Below are positions 1 to 8,385 of a stretch of 64,000 bases of DNA, piece after piece. Below the pieces are notes generated by a model. It searched no databases, was not told the DNA's origin, and saw only the letters and a list, made by a program, of their open reading frames with translations. Source of the stretch: Mesonia profundi. Its GTDB lineage: Bacteria > Bacteroidota > Bacteroidia > Flavobacteriales > Flavobacteriaceae. Position numbers and translations under genes: made by a program. The DNA lies in contig NZ_JAVHUL010000001.1 of assembly GCF_031085155.1 (NCBI RefSeq), forward strand, positions 163,502 through 227,501, written 5' to 3'. Every line of letters starts with the position of its first letter. The stretch's first letter is position 1.

Positions 1-1
1 T

Positions 2-739
2 TTGGTTTACGGGCGTGGAGTTCTTCACTTATCTGTGTTAATTGAAACCATGAGAAGAGAAGGTTATGAGCTTCAAATTGGTCAGCCACAAGTAATCATC
101 AAAGAAATTGATGGTGTAAAATGTGAGCCTATAGAAGAGTTAACCATCGATTTGCCAGAAGCAGTTTCTGGAAAAGCGGTAGAAATGGTGACCCTTCGAA
201 AAGGAGAAATGTTAAGTATGGAAGCCAGAGGTGAGCGTATGGTTTGTGAGTTTATGATTCCGTCAAGAGGGATTATAGGTTTACGTAACCAATTGTTAAC
301 TGCTACTGCAGGAGAAGCAATTATGGCACACCGTTATAAAGAATACCAACCTTTAAAAGGAGGGATTCCAGAACGTCAAAATGGTTCTTTAGTTTCTATG
401 GAAAAAGGTTCTGCCATTCCTTATTCTATCGATAAGTTACAAGATAGAGGGAAGTTCTTTGTAGATCCAGGAGAAGATATCTACGAAGGTCAGGTGATTG
501 GAGAAAATTCTCGTCAGGATGATATGGCGGTGAATATTACCAAAACCAAGAAATTATCTAACGTACGTTCTTCTGGAGCAGATGATAAAGCGAAAATTGT
601 TCCTGCAATCAAATTTAGCTTGGAGGAAGCTTTAGAATACATCCAAAAAGATGAATACGTAGAAGTAACGCCACACTTTTTAAGGTTAAGAAAGATTTAC
701 TTGACAGAAAATGAGCGTAAACGTAATAAGATTGTCTAA
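2..739 (+). CDS. typA: TypA/BipA ribosome-binding GTPase, C-terminal part
   Basis: The window opens inside this gene, so the N-terminal G domain lies outside it. The visible 245 residues cover the EF-G-like domain and the TypA-specific C-terminal domain; recognisable stretches are SRGIIGLRNQLLTATAG, the region ending in KAKIVPAIKFSLEEALEYI, and VTPHFLRLRKIYL near the end. The TTG at position 2 is an internal codon, not a start. TypA is a translational GTPase that binds ribosomes and supports growth under cold and other stress. A strong hairpin terminator follows 22 bp after the stop, so the gene ends its transcription unit here. Identity is secure; only the 5' truncation by the window edge limits the call. 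Confidence 0.95.
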   Translation: MVYGRGVLHLSVLIETMRREGYELQIGQPQVIIKEIDGVKCEPIEELTIDLPEAVSGKAVEMVTLRKGEMLSMEARGERMVCEFMIPSRGIIGLRNQLLTATAGEAIMAHRYKEYQPLKGGIPERQNGSLVSMEKGSAIPYSIDKLQDRGKFFVDPGEDIYEGQVIGENSRQDDMAVNITKTKKLSNVRSSGADDKAKIVPAIKFSLEEALEYIQKDEYVEVTPHFLRLRKIYLTENERKRNKIV

Positions 740-761
740 TTCTTTACGGAATATGACACAG

Positions 762-795
762 AACCCTAAACGCAAGTTTAGGGTTTTTCTTTTTT
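762..795 (+). terminator. Intrinsic terminator of typA
   Basis: A perfect stem of 10 bp (762-771 with 776-785, core CCCTAAAC/GTTTAGGG) with a GCAA tetraloop is followed by an almost unbroken T run to about 796. It lies 22 bp after the typA stop and points along the plus strand. Confidence 0.9.
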
Positions 796-939
796 TAAGA
801 GCTTCCCTAAAGATTTATCTTCAATATTGTATCTTCGTGGTCTTAACAATTTATAATAAGGTTTACTCTTTTAGTGAGCATTAGTTTTTATGAAACCTCT
901 TATATTAATAAAGTTGTTTAGGTATCTTAATTCATTTGG

Positions 940-2232
940 ATGCGCCCAAAGTTTATAAACTATATAAAAGAGAACCCTTTATTAAAAGTAACTTCACTTA
1001 ATAGTGGCGCTATTTTAATGAAAATGATGGCGGGGTTGGTCATTTCAAAACTTACCGCATATTTTTTAGGTCCAGTTGGGATTGCACTAATAGGGAACTT
1101 AAGAAACGGGCAAAATTTAATTAATACCTTAGCCTCTTCGGGAATACAAAAAGGGGTTGTAAGTCATATTGCAAAAGGCAAAGATAAAAAGAAGTTTTTA
1201 CAAATATTAACCAATACATTTTTTAGCTTAGGCTTATTGGTAAGCATAGTTGTAGGCGTATTTATATTCGCTTTTAACGCTGAGGTTTCTCATTATATTT
1301 TTAAAACTAATAGTTATGCTTGGATAATTACTTTATTAGCTATTAGCCTCCCTATAAATACGCTTAACCTTTTTATCTTGTCTATTCTTCAAGGGCTGTC
1401 AGATTTTAAGAAAGTGATTTATATAAATATAATTACTAGTATTTCTAATCTGGTCTTGTTTTCTATACTATTATATTTTCTAGGGTTAGAAGGTGCTTTT
1501 GTAACGGTTATTTTGCTTTCTTCACTCCAATTTATAATCACCCTTTTTTATGCCAGGCCCTATTATTATTTATTTGAAAACTTAAAACTTTTTTACTTTC
1601 CTAAAAAGATAATTTCTAGCTTATCTAAATATGGATTAATGACTTTAATTTCTAGCATAAGCTTTCCTTTGGTTTACTTAGGCGTTAGGCGTGAAATTAT
1701 GTTAACATTATCAAGTACCGATGCAGGTTACTGGGAAGCTATGAGTAGATTGTCTTCTCATTATATTCTTCTTATGGTTTCTGTCATTAACCTTTATGTT
1801 TTACCAAAACTATCTGCAGCAAAGCATACAAAGACCTTTAAAGAAACCGTATTAGAGTTTTATAAATTGATTATCCCTTTTTATGCGGTAGGTTTAGTCG
1901 TGATTTATGTATTTAGAAATTTCATTATTAGAGTAGTGTATTCTGAAGAGTTTTTACCTGTTCAAGATTTGTTTTTAGGTCAGTTAATTGGGGACTTTTT
2001 TTATATTTTAGCATTGGTAATGGTATACCAAATGCATGCCAAGAGGCAAGTGAAAAGATTTATTGCAACCGATTTATTTATAGCCATAGGCTTTTATGCT
2101 TTTAGTGTCTATTTTTTAGGTATTTTAGGTTTAGAAGGAGTTGTTTATGCACACGCGCTTATAAATTTTTTATACTTTTTACTTGTTTTAACCATCTTTA
2201 GGAAACCTCTTTTTAGTCACTCAAAACTGTAA
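940..2232 (+). CDS. Wzx-like O-antigen / polysaccharide flippase
   Basis: This 430-residue protein is almost entirely hydrophobic, with about 12 predicted membrane helices, and resembles the polysaccharide flippases of the MOP superfamily (WzxE/O-antigen translocase type). The N-terminal SLNSGAILMKMMAGLVISKL and the following YFLGPVGIALIGNLRN fit the first two helices of that family. It would move an undecaprenyl-linked glycan unit across the inner membrane. The downstream phosphoethanolamine transferase starts 1 bp after the stop and a glycosyltransferase overlaps that gene, giving a three-gene operon for surface glycan assembly. No polymerase (Wzy) or ligase is visible in the window, so the exact glycan (LPS or capsule) is open. 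The first clear ATG was taken as the start. Confidence 0.85.
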   Translation: MRPKFINYIKENPLLKVTSLNSGAILMKMMAGLVISKLTAYFLGPVGIALIGNLRNGQNLINTLASSGIQKGVVSHIAKGKDKKKFLQILTNTFFSLGLLVSIVVGVFIFAFNAEVSHYIFKTNSYAWIITLLAISLPINTLNLFILSILQGLSDFKKVIYINIITSISNLVLFSILLYFLGLEGAFVTVILLSSLQFIITLFYARPYYYLFENLKLFYFPKKIISSLSKYGLMTLISSISFPLVYLGVRREIMLTLSSTDAGYWEAMSRLSSHYILLMVSVINLYVLPKLSAAKHTKTFKETVLEFYKLIIPFYAVGLVVIYVFRNFIIRVVYSEEFLPVQDLFLGQLIGDFFYILALVMVYQMHAKRQVKRFIATDLFIAIGFYAFSVYFLGILGLEGVVYAHALINFLYFLLVLTIFRKPLFSHSKL

Positions 2233-2233
2233 G

Positions 2234-3844
2234 ATGAATCAAAAGAAAGCAAAATATCAGTTTATATTTATTTGGTTGCTGCCTATATTAATAACTTTTT
2301 TTTATGAATTTTTCTTCACGGAATTTAATTTCTCAAGATTAGAAAATTTTATAGAAAATATACTATTTGCTACGGTGATGTTGATTACTGTCCCGTGGTT
2401 TAATAATGCAAAAGTTCAATATATATTACAATCAATTTATTACCTAATTTTCTTATTATGTTTGTTTATAGAAACCTCTTTTTATAGCCTTTTTACAGCT
2501 CAATTTAGCGCATCGGCTATATTTATTGCCTTAGAAACAAATACCGCAGAGGCAAAAGAATTTTTACAATTTTATGTAGATTTTCCTATACTAGTATTCT
2601 TTGTTAGTTTACTAATTTGCGCTTTTTTATTTTTCCGAAATAAGAACAGTTTTTTTTATTTCGCTTTTACTCGTCAAAGAAGCAAATTCTTTTTGGGATG
2701 TATATTTATTTTCATTCTCCTATTTTTAAAAATAACAAAGCTCATCGTTCCTAATTTTCCTTATTTGGTAGCTAAAGCTTCTTACGAATACTATGAAGAA
2801 CAAAAGAAGATGCAAGCATTTCATATCGATACAAAAGCGGGCAGTTTTACCAATGTAGTGCATAAAAAAAACAACAAACAAGCCACCTATGTTTTAATCA
2901 TAGGGGAGTCCACAAATAAGAACCATTTGGGGATTTACGATTATTACCGCCCAACTACACCTAATTTAAAAAAGCGTAAAGAAGAATTGTTAATTTATAA
3001 GGATGTAATAAGTTCTCATGCGTATACCATTGGTTCTCTACAAGAAGCGCTTACCTTAAATAATTTTAAAGAAGAGGATGAGTCTTCTTTAGTTCAATTA
3101 ATGAATCAAGCAGGGTTTAAAACTTTTTGGTTTTCTAACCAAAGACCTATTGGTCCTTTTGAAAGTTTGGTAACCAAAATCTCTAGAGCATCAAGTGTTT
3201 ATAAATATACCAACTCTGCTATGGCAGGTTCCTCTACACCATACGATGAAGTTTTGTTGCCTTATTTGGATGAAGCGTTAAAAGATCCTGCGCCTAAAAA
3301 ATTTATTATTTTACATATTTTAGGAACCCATTTAAAATATAAAGACCGTTTTCCTGAAAGCTTTAAAAAATTTACAGAAAAACCTAAGACTAAGTTTAAT
3401 TCCGCTTTAGCGATATCAAGAAGAAACGATTATGACAATGCCGTTTTGTACAACGATTATATTATAGAGCAGGTCATAGCTAAAGTTGAGAAAAAAAAAG
3501 AATCTAGTTATGTTTTCTATTTTGCAGATCACGGAGAAGAAATGTATGAAGTAAGAGATTTTGCAGGTCATTTAGATGAGAATCCTACTAAAGGAATGTT
3601 TGAAATTCCGTTTATCTTGTGGAGGTCAGAAAAATTTATAGAAAATAGTAAACTCACATTAGACACCAACAGAGCCTATGTGTTAGATGACTTTATACAT
3701 AGTTTGTCAGATTTGTCTCAAATAGATTTCAAAGAACGAAGACTAGATAAAAGTATATTTTCTAAAAACTTTAAACCTAAAGAAAGGGTAATAGGAAACG
3801 GAATTAATTTTGATACATTTGATTGGGAAATTAATGAAGAATAA
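2234..3844 (+). CDS. Phosphoethanolamine transferase, EptA/CptA family
   Basis: The first 175 residues hold about five membrane helices; the rest is a periplasmic alkaline-phosphatase-fold (sulfatase family) domain. Key motifs: IGESTNKNHLGIY at residues 223-235, where Ser226/Thr227 sits at the place of the nucleophilic Thr of EptA; YYRPTTPNL; HILGTHLKYKDRFP; and FADHGEEMYE, which supplies Asp and His metal ligands. Enzymes of this family move phosphoethanolamine from phosphatidylethanolamine to lipid A, core sugars or other glycans. Its place between a flippase and a glycosyltransferase suggests it decorates the same glycan, though lipid A is also possible. It starts 1 bp after the flippase stop and overlaps the next gene by 11 bp, so the three are co-translated. 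The exact acceptor cannot be read from sequence. Confidence 0.88.
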   Translation: MNQKKAKYQFIFIWLLPILITFFYEFFFTEFNFSRLENFIENILFATVMLITVPWFNNAKVQYILQSIYYLIFLLCLFIETSFYSLFTAQFSASAIFIALETNTAEAKEFLQFYVDFPILVFFVSLLICAFLFFRNKNSFFYFAFTRQRSKFFLGCIFIFILLFLKITKLIVPNFPYLVAKASYEYYEEQKKMQAFHIDTKAGSFTNVVHKKNNKQATYVLIIGESTNKNHLGIYDYYRPTTPNLKKRKEELLIYKDVISSHAYTIGSLQEALTLNNFKEEDESSLVQLMNQAGFKTFWFSNQRPIGPFESLVTKISRASSVYKYTNSAMAGSSTPYDEVLLPYLDEALKDPAPKKFIILHILGTHLKYKDRFPESFKKFTEKPKTKFNSALAISRRNDYDNAVLYNDYIIEQVIAKVEKKKESSYVFYFADHGEEMYEVRDFAGHLDENPTKGMFEIPFILWRSEKFIENSKLTLDTNRAYVLDDFIHSLSDLSQIDFKERRLDKSIFSKNFKPKERVIGNGINFDTFDWEINEE

Positions 3845-4673
3845 TCCTGAAAAAATAACAACATATACCATAGATGATGTAGAGATTTTAATTTCTACCA
3901 TGAAAAGAACCTCGTTAGCTTTTCTAGAAGCCATGTTTGTAAATAATGATATACACAAACATCATATTCTAATCATTAATCAAACTGATGCAGAACATCA
4001 ATTAAGTTCTGATTTTCTTAATATTCGGGTTATAAATACTGAAGATAGAGGCTTGTCTAAAAGTAGAAATCTGGCTATTAAAAATGCAGTTAAGTCTATC
4101 TGTATAGTGGCAGACGATGATGTTGTTTACACAAACGGTTTTGCAAAAACTGTTGTAGATGCACACAATAAACATGCTTTGGCGGGCTTGATTTCTTTTC
4201 AGGCAAAAAACTTTAGCGAAAAGCCTTATAAAAAATACAATAACAAAGAAAGAGAAATCACGGCAGTACGAAAGGAAATACCGCTTTCATCTATAGAAAT
4301 GACATTTAAAAAGAAAATTATAATAGAGAATAAAATTTTCTTTAATGAACTGTTTGGTTTAGGTTCTTATTTTCCATCTGGCGAGGAAGAGTTATTTTTA
4401 AAGGAGCTTCTTTCTAAGCAAATAAAGATTTTTCATGTTCCAAAAGTTATCGTAAGCCACGCCGATGAGAGCTCTACCTCAAACCCTGGCTCTAATCATT
4501 TTATACGTGCTCGTGCCGCTGCAAAATATTTGCAATATGGAAACTGGAGCTTGCTTTGGATGCTAAAATTTTTGTTCTTTTTAATCAGAAAGAAGCATAT
4601 TAAGGCTTCTTCTTTTGTTGAGAAATATAGGGTAGGTTATCAAGCGATTAAAGAAATAAAAAGGGTGACGTAG
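3834..4673 (+). CDS. Family 2 glycosyltransferase
   Basis: A 279-residue GT-A fold enzyme. The start is ATG 3834, which overlaps the preceding gene by 11 bp; an in-frame TTG at 3810 is less likely because it deepens the overlap. Supporting motifs: TEDRGLSKSRNLAI at about residues 69-82, the metal/nucleotide-binding IVADDDVVYT (acidic triplet 94-96), and a later FGLGSYFPSGEEELFLKEL region with the acidic residues usual for the catalytic base. A hydrophobic patch near residues 225-245 (WSLLWMLKFLFFLI) may bind the membrane. It is the last plus-strand gene of the glycan operon and converges on another GT gene across a 230-bp gap in which I see no clear feature. Sugar specificity is unknown. Confidence 0.82.
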   Translation: MKNNPEKITTYTIDDVEILISTMKRTSLAFLEAMFVNNDIHKHHILIINQTDAEHQLSSDFLNIRVINTEDRGLSKSRNLAIKNAVKSICIVADDDVVYTNGFAKTVVDAHNKHALAGLISFQAKNFSEKPYKKYNNKEREITAVRKEIPLSSIEMTFKKKIIIENKIFFNELFGLGSYFPSGEEELFLKELLSKQIKIFHVPKVIVSHADESSTSNPGSNHFIRARAAAKYLQYGNWSLLWMLKFLFFLIRKKHIKASSFVEKYRVGYQAIKEIKRVT

Positions 4674-4906
4674 CTGATTTCAAAAGATGAATATGTTTTT
4701 TTAATACTGAATTTAAAATATTTTCAATGTATTTGTCTTTGTTGTATAATCTCTTCTGACAAGTAAAAGTACATTTAAGCTATGCGCGTAACGGCTTTTC
4801 AAGATGGACTTAGAATTATAATGATTAAAAAAAATCCCGAAATGCCTACAATTTTCCTACTCTAAGAAATCTAACCACAATGGATGTGTATTTTAAGGGG
4901 TTAATT

Positions 4907-5833
4907 CTACTTCTTGAATAACACAGGTCTTAGGCCAATTCTTTTTAACTTCTCTTTTAGTATCACTAAAAACTTTAAAGCGGCACTAGGTAAATGGAGT
5001 GTCCATCTTTGAAGCTTGTTTAGGTATTTTTTATTTATTTTGTTTTTTAGGAATTGAGCATTCTTTTTATCCTTAACTAACACACAATTAAGGTATGCTG
5101 CCAGCCTATTGTAACTAATAAAACGAGCTAGATCTGGGTGGTTTATTGCAATGTGATCAAACTTGCTAAAATCGGTTTTACGATTAAAATCAAAACTTGC
5201 ATTAGATAGACTTTCAGGAGCATAAACATAAGTAGCTGTTGGGGAAGGAGTGAAAACTATATTATGCTTCAAGCCTATACGTATCCAGTAATCTGTATCT
5301 TGATTGCTAAGAATCTCTTTGTCAAAATAGCCTATTTCTTTGGGAATTGAATGGTGAAATACGGTGGTAGACCCAGATAAAATTGGAGCTGCAAGACTAT
5401 TTTTAAAAAAATCTAATACTTGCTCTCCTGGTTTAACTAAATCATACTTTGCTGCATGGGCACCATAACGATCTTGAATATGGATGCCTGTAGCAAAAAT
5501 TTTTTCATTAGGAAAATTTAAAATTAATCTCTTAATTACTTGTAAGTGATTTGGGTACCAGAGGTCATCGGCATCTAATAATGCTAAATATTCGCCAGAT
5601 GCTAACATAATGGCCTTATTACGAGCTTGCGATGCTCCCAGATTTTCTTGATAAAAATACTTAATTCTGTCGTTTTGAAACTCCTTGGCAATCGCCGCGC
5701 TTTTATCAGTAGAGCCGTCATCAACTATAATTATTTCAAAATCAGTGTAGGTTTGTTGTAAAACAGATTCTAAGGTCTCTTTTATATAATTTTCTTTGTT
5801 GAAAAGCGGAACAATGACAGAAAATCTAGGCAT
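4907..5833 (-). CDS. Family 2 glycosyltransferase
   Basis: A 308-residue inverting GT-A glycosyltransferase. It opens with the classic FSVIVPLFNKENYIKETLES, followed by IIIVDDGSTD (residues 35-43) and LALLDADDLW with the DxD motif at 87-89, all hallmarks of GT2. ATG 5833 is the preferred start; an upstream in-frame TTG at 5842 would only add MRK and lengthen the overlap with the previous gene. With the ATG start the two genes still overlap by 8 bp, so translation is coupled. The C-terminus (about residues 255-308) is basic and may contact the membrane. It is the last gene of the minus-strand run ftsE, methyltransferase, GT2, GT2. The donor sugar is not predictable. Confidence 0.86.
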   Translation of the reverse strand: MPRFSVIVPLFNKENYIKETLESVLQQTYTDFEIIIVDDGSTDKSAAIAKEFQNDRIKYFYQENLGASQARNKAIMLASGEYLALLDADDLWYPNHLQVIKRLILNFPNEKIFATGIHIQDRYGAHAAKYDLVKPGEQVLDFFKNSLAAPILSGSTTVFHHSIPKEIGYFDKEILSNQDTDYWIRIGLKHNIVFTPSPTATYVYAPESLSNASFDFNRKTDFSKFDHIAINHPDLARFISYNRLAAYLNCVLVKDKKNAQFLKNKINKKYLNKLQRWTLHLPSAALKFLVILKEKLKRIGLRPVLFKK

Positions 5834-6722
5834 CTTTCTCAAATTGAATTAAATGATAAAGTCGATACAAGTCAAAAAGACGTAGCGAGGGTTTTGCTCC
5901 CAATAGATTTCTTTCGATGCGGCGTAAAGTCCGTTTGGGTAAATAGACAATTCCGCGATCTAGTTTTGATTTTTTTAATTTTTGATGAAAAGATAAGATT
6001 TTGATGTAGTTGGGATCAATAAGCCCATGCTTTTTAAAATACAAAGCGCCTTCCACAGATTCTATAGATTTCTTTAAAAACTCTTTACTGCTTTCTATTC
6101 CCAAATGATATACGGGATTTTCGATATGTAAAATAGGCACTTTTGCTTCCCGAAGTTGGTAAGAAAAAAGCGTGTCTTCGTGTCTTAAATTTGGAATATC
6201 TTCATTAAATCGAACTTTTTCAAACACCGATTTTCGTATTAAGAAATTAAGTGTAAGAAAGGATACGTATGGTTTTCTGCTTCGTTTTTCGGTATCTAAG
6301 GCTTCTCTTAAGTTTCCATAATGCCATCGTAAAAGCTGTGAAGCATCAGGTTTTTTGGGGACATATTTAATGCCTCCATAGATGATGTCGTGATCTTCAG
6401 AAATAAATTTAAGATAGTTGTTTATAAAATCATCTTTGATGGGTATCACATCAGCATCGAGAAAAAGTAGCCAATCAAAATTTGCCGTATCGGCTAAGAG
6501 ATTCCGAATTTTACTTCGGCCTATATTTTTAGGTAAAACTTTATACGAAGCTTTTTCTAAGCTGTTGATTTTTTCATTCTTCTCGATAAATGAATCTTCT
6601 GGCGAAGCATCGTCAAAACACATGATTTCAAAATCAATTTTTTCGGCAACAAGAAGTTCGTGTACTTTCTGTACTAAGGGGAAAATGTGATAATTATAGG
6701 TGGGGATGAGTACAGAAATCAT
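5826..6722 (-). CDS. Family 2 glycosyltransferase
   Basis: A 298-residue GT2 enzyme starting MISVLIPTYNYHIFPLV, with FEIMCFDDASPEDSF near residue 31 and LLFLDADVIP carrying the DxD motif at about 89-91. The conserved GRSKIRNLLADTA helix before the DxD is also typical. It sits 6 bp after the methyltransferase gene on the same strand and overlaps the following GT2 gene, so it belongs to the minus-strand glycan operon. Motif LRHEDTLFSYQLRE near residues 198-211 is the usual place for the catalytic acidic residue. As with its neighbours, the sugar and acceptor are unknown. Confidence 0.86.
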   Translation of the reverse strand: MISVLIPTYNYHIFPLVQKVHELLVAEKIDFEIMCFDDASPEDSFIEKNEKINSLEKASYKVLPKNIGRSKIRNLLADTANFDWLLFLDADVIPIKDDFINNYLKFISEDHDIIYGGIKYVPKKPDASQLLRWHYGNLREALDTEKRSRKPYVSFLTLNFLIRKSVFEKVRFNEDIPNLRHEDTLFSYQLREAKVPILHIENPVYHLGIESSKEFLKKSIESVEGALYFKKHGLIDPNYIKILSFHQKLKKSKLDRGIVYLPKRTLRRIERNLLGAKPSLRLFDLYRLYHLIQFEKDA

Positions 6723-6728
6723 GATTTT

Positions 6729-7460
6729 TTATTTTGAGCTTGCAATGATTATACTTTCTGCTAGCAAACCGTGGGGTAATGTATCTTCTTTAAAGTGCAA
6801 AGATTTAGTTTGCAAGCCATTGTTTTGCAATCGCTCTATAAGTCCGTTTTCAGAATACACGCGTACGTGATCTTCTTGTCCAAAAGCTTTTAAGCGTTCT
6901 TGTGTATTTTTAATACTGTAATCTTCATAAATTTCTCCTAGCTTAAATGGGGTTTGTATAAAACATTTCCCATTAGGCTTTAAAATCCGATTCAGTTCTT
7001 TCATTGCTTTGGTATCTTCCTCAATATGCTCTAAGATATGATAGCAAATAATGGTGTCAAATGTATTGTCTGCCATGTCAATTTGGGTGATATCCAATTG
7101 ATAATCGGCTAAAAATTGATTTTCAAAATCGGTGCTATAATAAGAGAACCGGTTATCTTTTTTAAAAACTCTAAACAAACTACGAGAAGGTGAAAAATGA
7201 AGTACATTTCCCTGAAGGGCGTTTTCTTTTCTCAAAACTCTAAAAAGTCTTCGTGTTCTACTGCGACTTCCACAATAGGGGCAAAGTAAATCATCGTCGG
7301 GTAAGGTAATAAATCGCTTCCATGACTTTTCGCAAATGGTACACTGGTATTTCTTTCCAGCATAAAAAGGAAGGAGTATTTTTTTAAAAAGAAGCTCATT
7401 TCTAAATAGAAACTCTTGAGGAATAACCTTCTTTACGACTGATTTAATCTGTTTATACAT
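6729..7460 (-). CDS. SAM-dependent methyltransferase with N-terminal zinc ribbon
   Basis: A 243-residue class I methyltransferase (Methyltransf_11 type). A four-cysteine zinc ribbon is seen at Cys40, Cys43, Cys60 and Cys63 (CTIC...CPYC), followed by an Arg-rich stretch (GSRSRTRRLFRVL). The Rossmann part has a degenerate motif I at VLHFSPSRSLF (about 87-97) and a strong DMADNTFDTIICYHIL followed by EHIEED (about 128-149). Methyltransferases in glycan clusters often cap or modify sugars; the zinc ribbon fits this subfamily found next to glycosyltransferases. The gene is 3 bp downstream of ftsE and 6 bp upstream of a GT2 gene, so it is within one operon. The substrate is not known. Confidence 0.82.
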   Translation of the reverse strand: MYKQIKSVVKKVIPQEFLFRNELLFKKILLPFYAGKKYQCTICEKSWKRFITLPDDDLLCPYCGSRSRTRRLFRVLRKENALQGNVLHFSPSRSLFRVFKKDNRFSYYSTDFENQFLADYQLDITQIDMADNTFDTIICYHILEHIEEDTKAMKELNRILKPNGKCFIQTPFKLGEIYEDYSIKNTQERLKAFGQEDHVRVYSENGLIERLQNNGLQTKSLHFKEDTLPHGLLAESIIIASSK

Positions 7461-7463
7461 AAT

Positions 7464-8147
7464 TTAGGCAGTCTTTTGAACTACTTCAAACACTTTTTGT
7501 CCATCGCATTTTAAAGTCTTCGATGGGTATTTTAACAAGAGCGCATAATCGTGTGTAGCCATAAGAATAGTATTGCCATTTCGGTTAATTTCTTGTAAGA
7601 CTTCCATCACTTCTACAGAGGTTTGCGGATCTAAATTTCCCGTAGGCTCATCGGCTAGGATCAACTCGGGGTCGTTCAATAAAGCACGCGCAATGGCGAT
7701 ACGTTGTTGTTCTCCTCCCGAAAGTTGGTATGGATATTTAAAGTTTTTGGTTTTCATATCTACCTTGTCCAAAACTTGGTCGATTTTATTTTCCATAGCC
7801 TTGGTTTCCTTCCAGCCCGTAGCCTTTAAAACAAACATCAAGTTATCTTTGATGGTACGGTCATTCAAGAGTTTAAAATCTTGAAAAACAACCCCTAATT
7901 TTCTTCTTAAAAACGGAATATTTTTCTCTTTTAGTTGCCTAAGGTCATGGCCTACAATACTTCCTTCACCTTCCTTTAAAGGAATGTCTCCGTAAAGCGT
8001 CTTCATAAAACTACTTTTTCCAGTCCCCGTTTTTCCAATAAGGTAAACAAAATCTCCTTTATTGATTTCTACGTTCACATCAGAAAGGATGAGGTTTTCC
8101 CGTTGGTAAACCGCCGCATTCTTAAGTTCTAAAATAGGATTTGACAT
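7464..8147 (-). CDS. ftsE: FtsE-like cell-division ABC ATPase
   Basis: A 227-residue ABC ATPase. Walker A is GKTGTGKS at residues 38-45, the signature is [15 protein letters not shown], Walker B is [13 protein letters not shown], and the H-loop MATHDYALL follows. The sequence around [20 protein letters not shown] is typical of FtsE, which with FtsX forms a membrane complex regulating peptidoglycan hydrolysis at division. The ATG at 8147 is preferred over an in-frame TTG at 8153. No ftsX gene is adjacent; instead a methyltransferase and glycosyltransferases follow with almost no spacing. A general MacB/LolD-type ATPase is the alternative, but the fit to Bacteroidota FtsE is good. The large TPR gene is divergent, 238 bp away. 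Confidence 0.82.
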   Translation of the reverse strand: MSNPILELKNAAVYQRENLILSDVNVEINKGDFVYLIGKTGTGKSSFMKTLYGDIPLKEGEGSIVGHDLRQLKEKNIPFLRRKLGVVFQDFKLLNDRTIKDNLMFVLKATGWKETKAMENKIDQVLDKVDMKTKNFKYPYQLSGGEQQRIAIARALLNDPELILADEPTGNLDPQTSVEVMEVLQEINRNGNTILMATHDYALLLKYPSKTLKCDGQKVFEVVQKTA

Positions 8148-8352
8148 ACTCAAAAGTTTTAAGCCTTAAAGGTAATTGAATATTTGTAAAGAAAAAATGC
8201 TGCTGAAAAATCTCTGCTCAAGGAGGATACAATTTGCTTCTTTTTCCCCGTTTTGATTTCTTTTATAGGACTTGAAAAAATACCCAACTTAAAATGTTTA
8301 ACATTAACATAATTATCACATCAAAGTTTCGTTATCAAAATAGCAATTCAAG

Positions 8353-8360
8353 TATATTTG
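8353..8360 (+). promoter_or_regulatory. Candidate -7 promoter element for the TPR/barrel operon
   Basis: TATATTTG matches the Bacteroidota -7 consensus TAnnTTTG and ends 25 bp before the TPR gene start. A TTTC at 8327-8330 is the closest -33 candidate (22-bp spacing), so the upstream element is weak. Confidence 0.5.
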
Positions 8361-8385
8361 ACCCTTAAAATAAAATCTTAGCTGC

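Noticed and set aside
4674..4906. Hidden small gene between the convergent glycosyltransferase genes
   Set aside because: All frames are short and without family pattern, and I see no clear promoter or hairpin.
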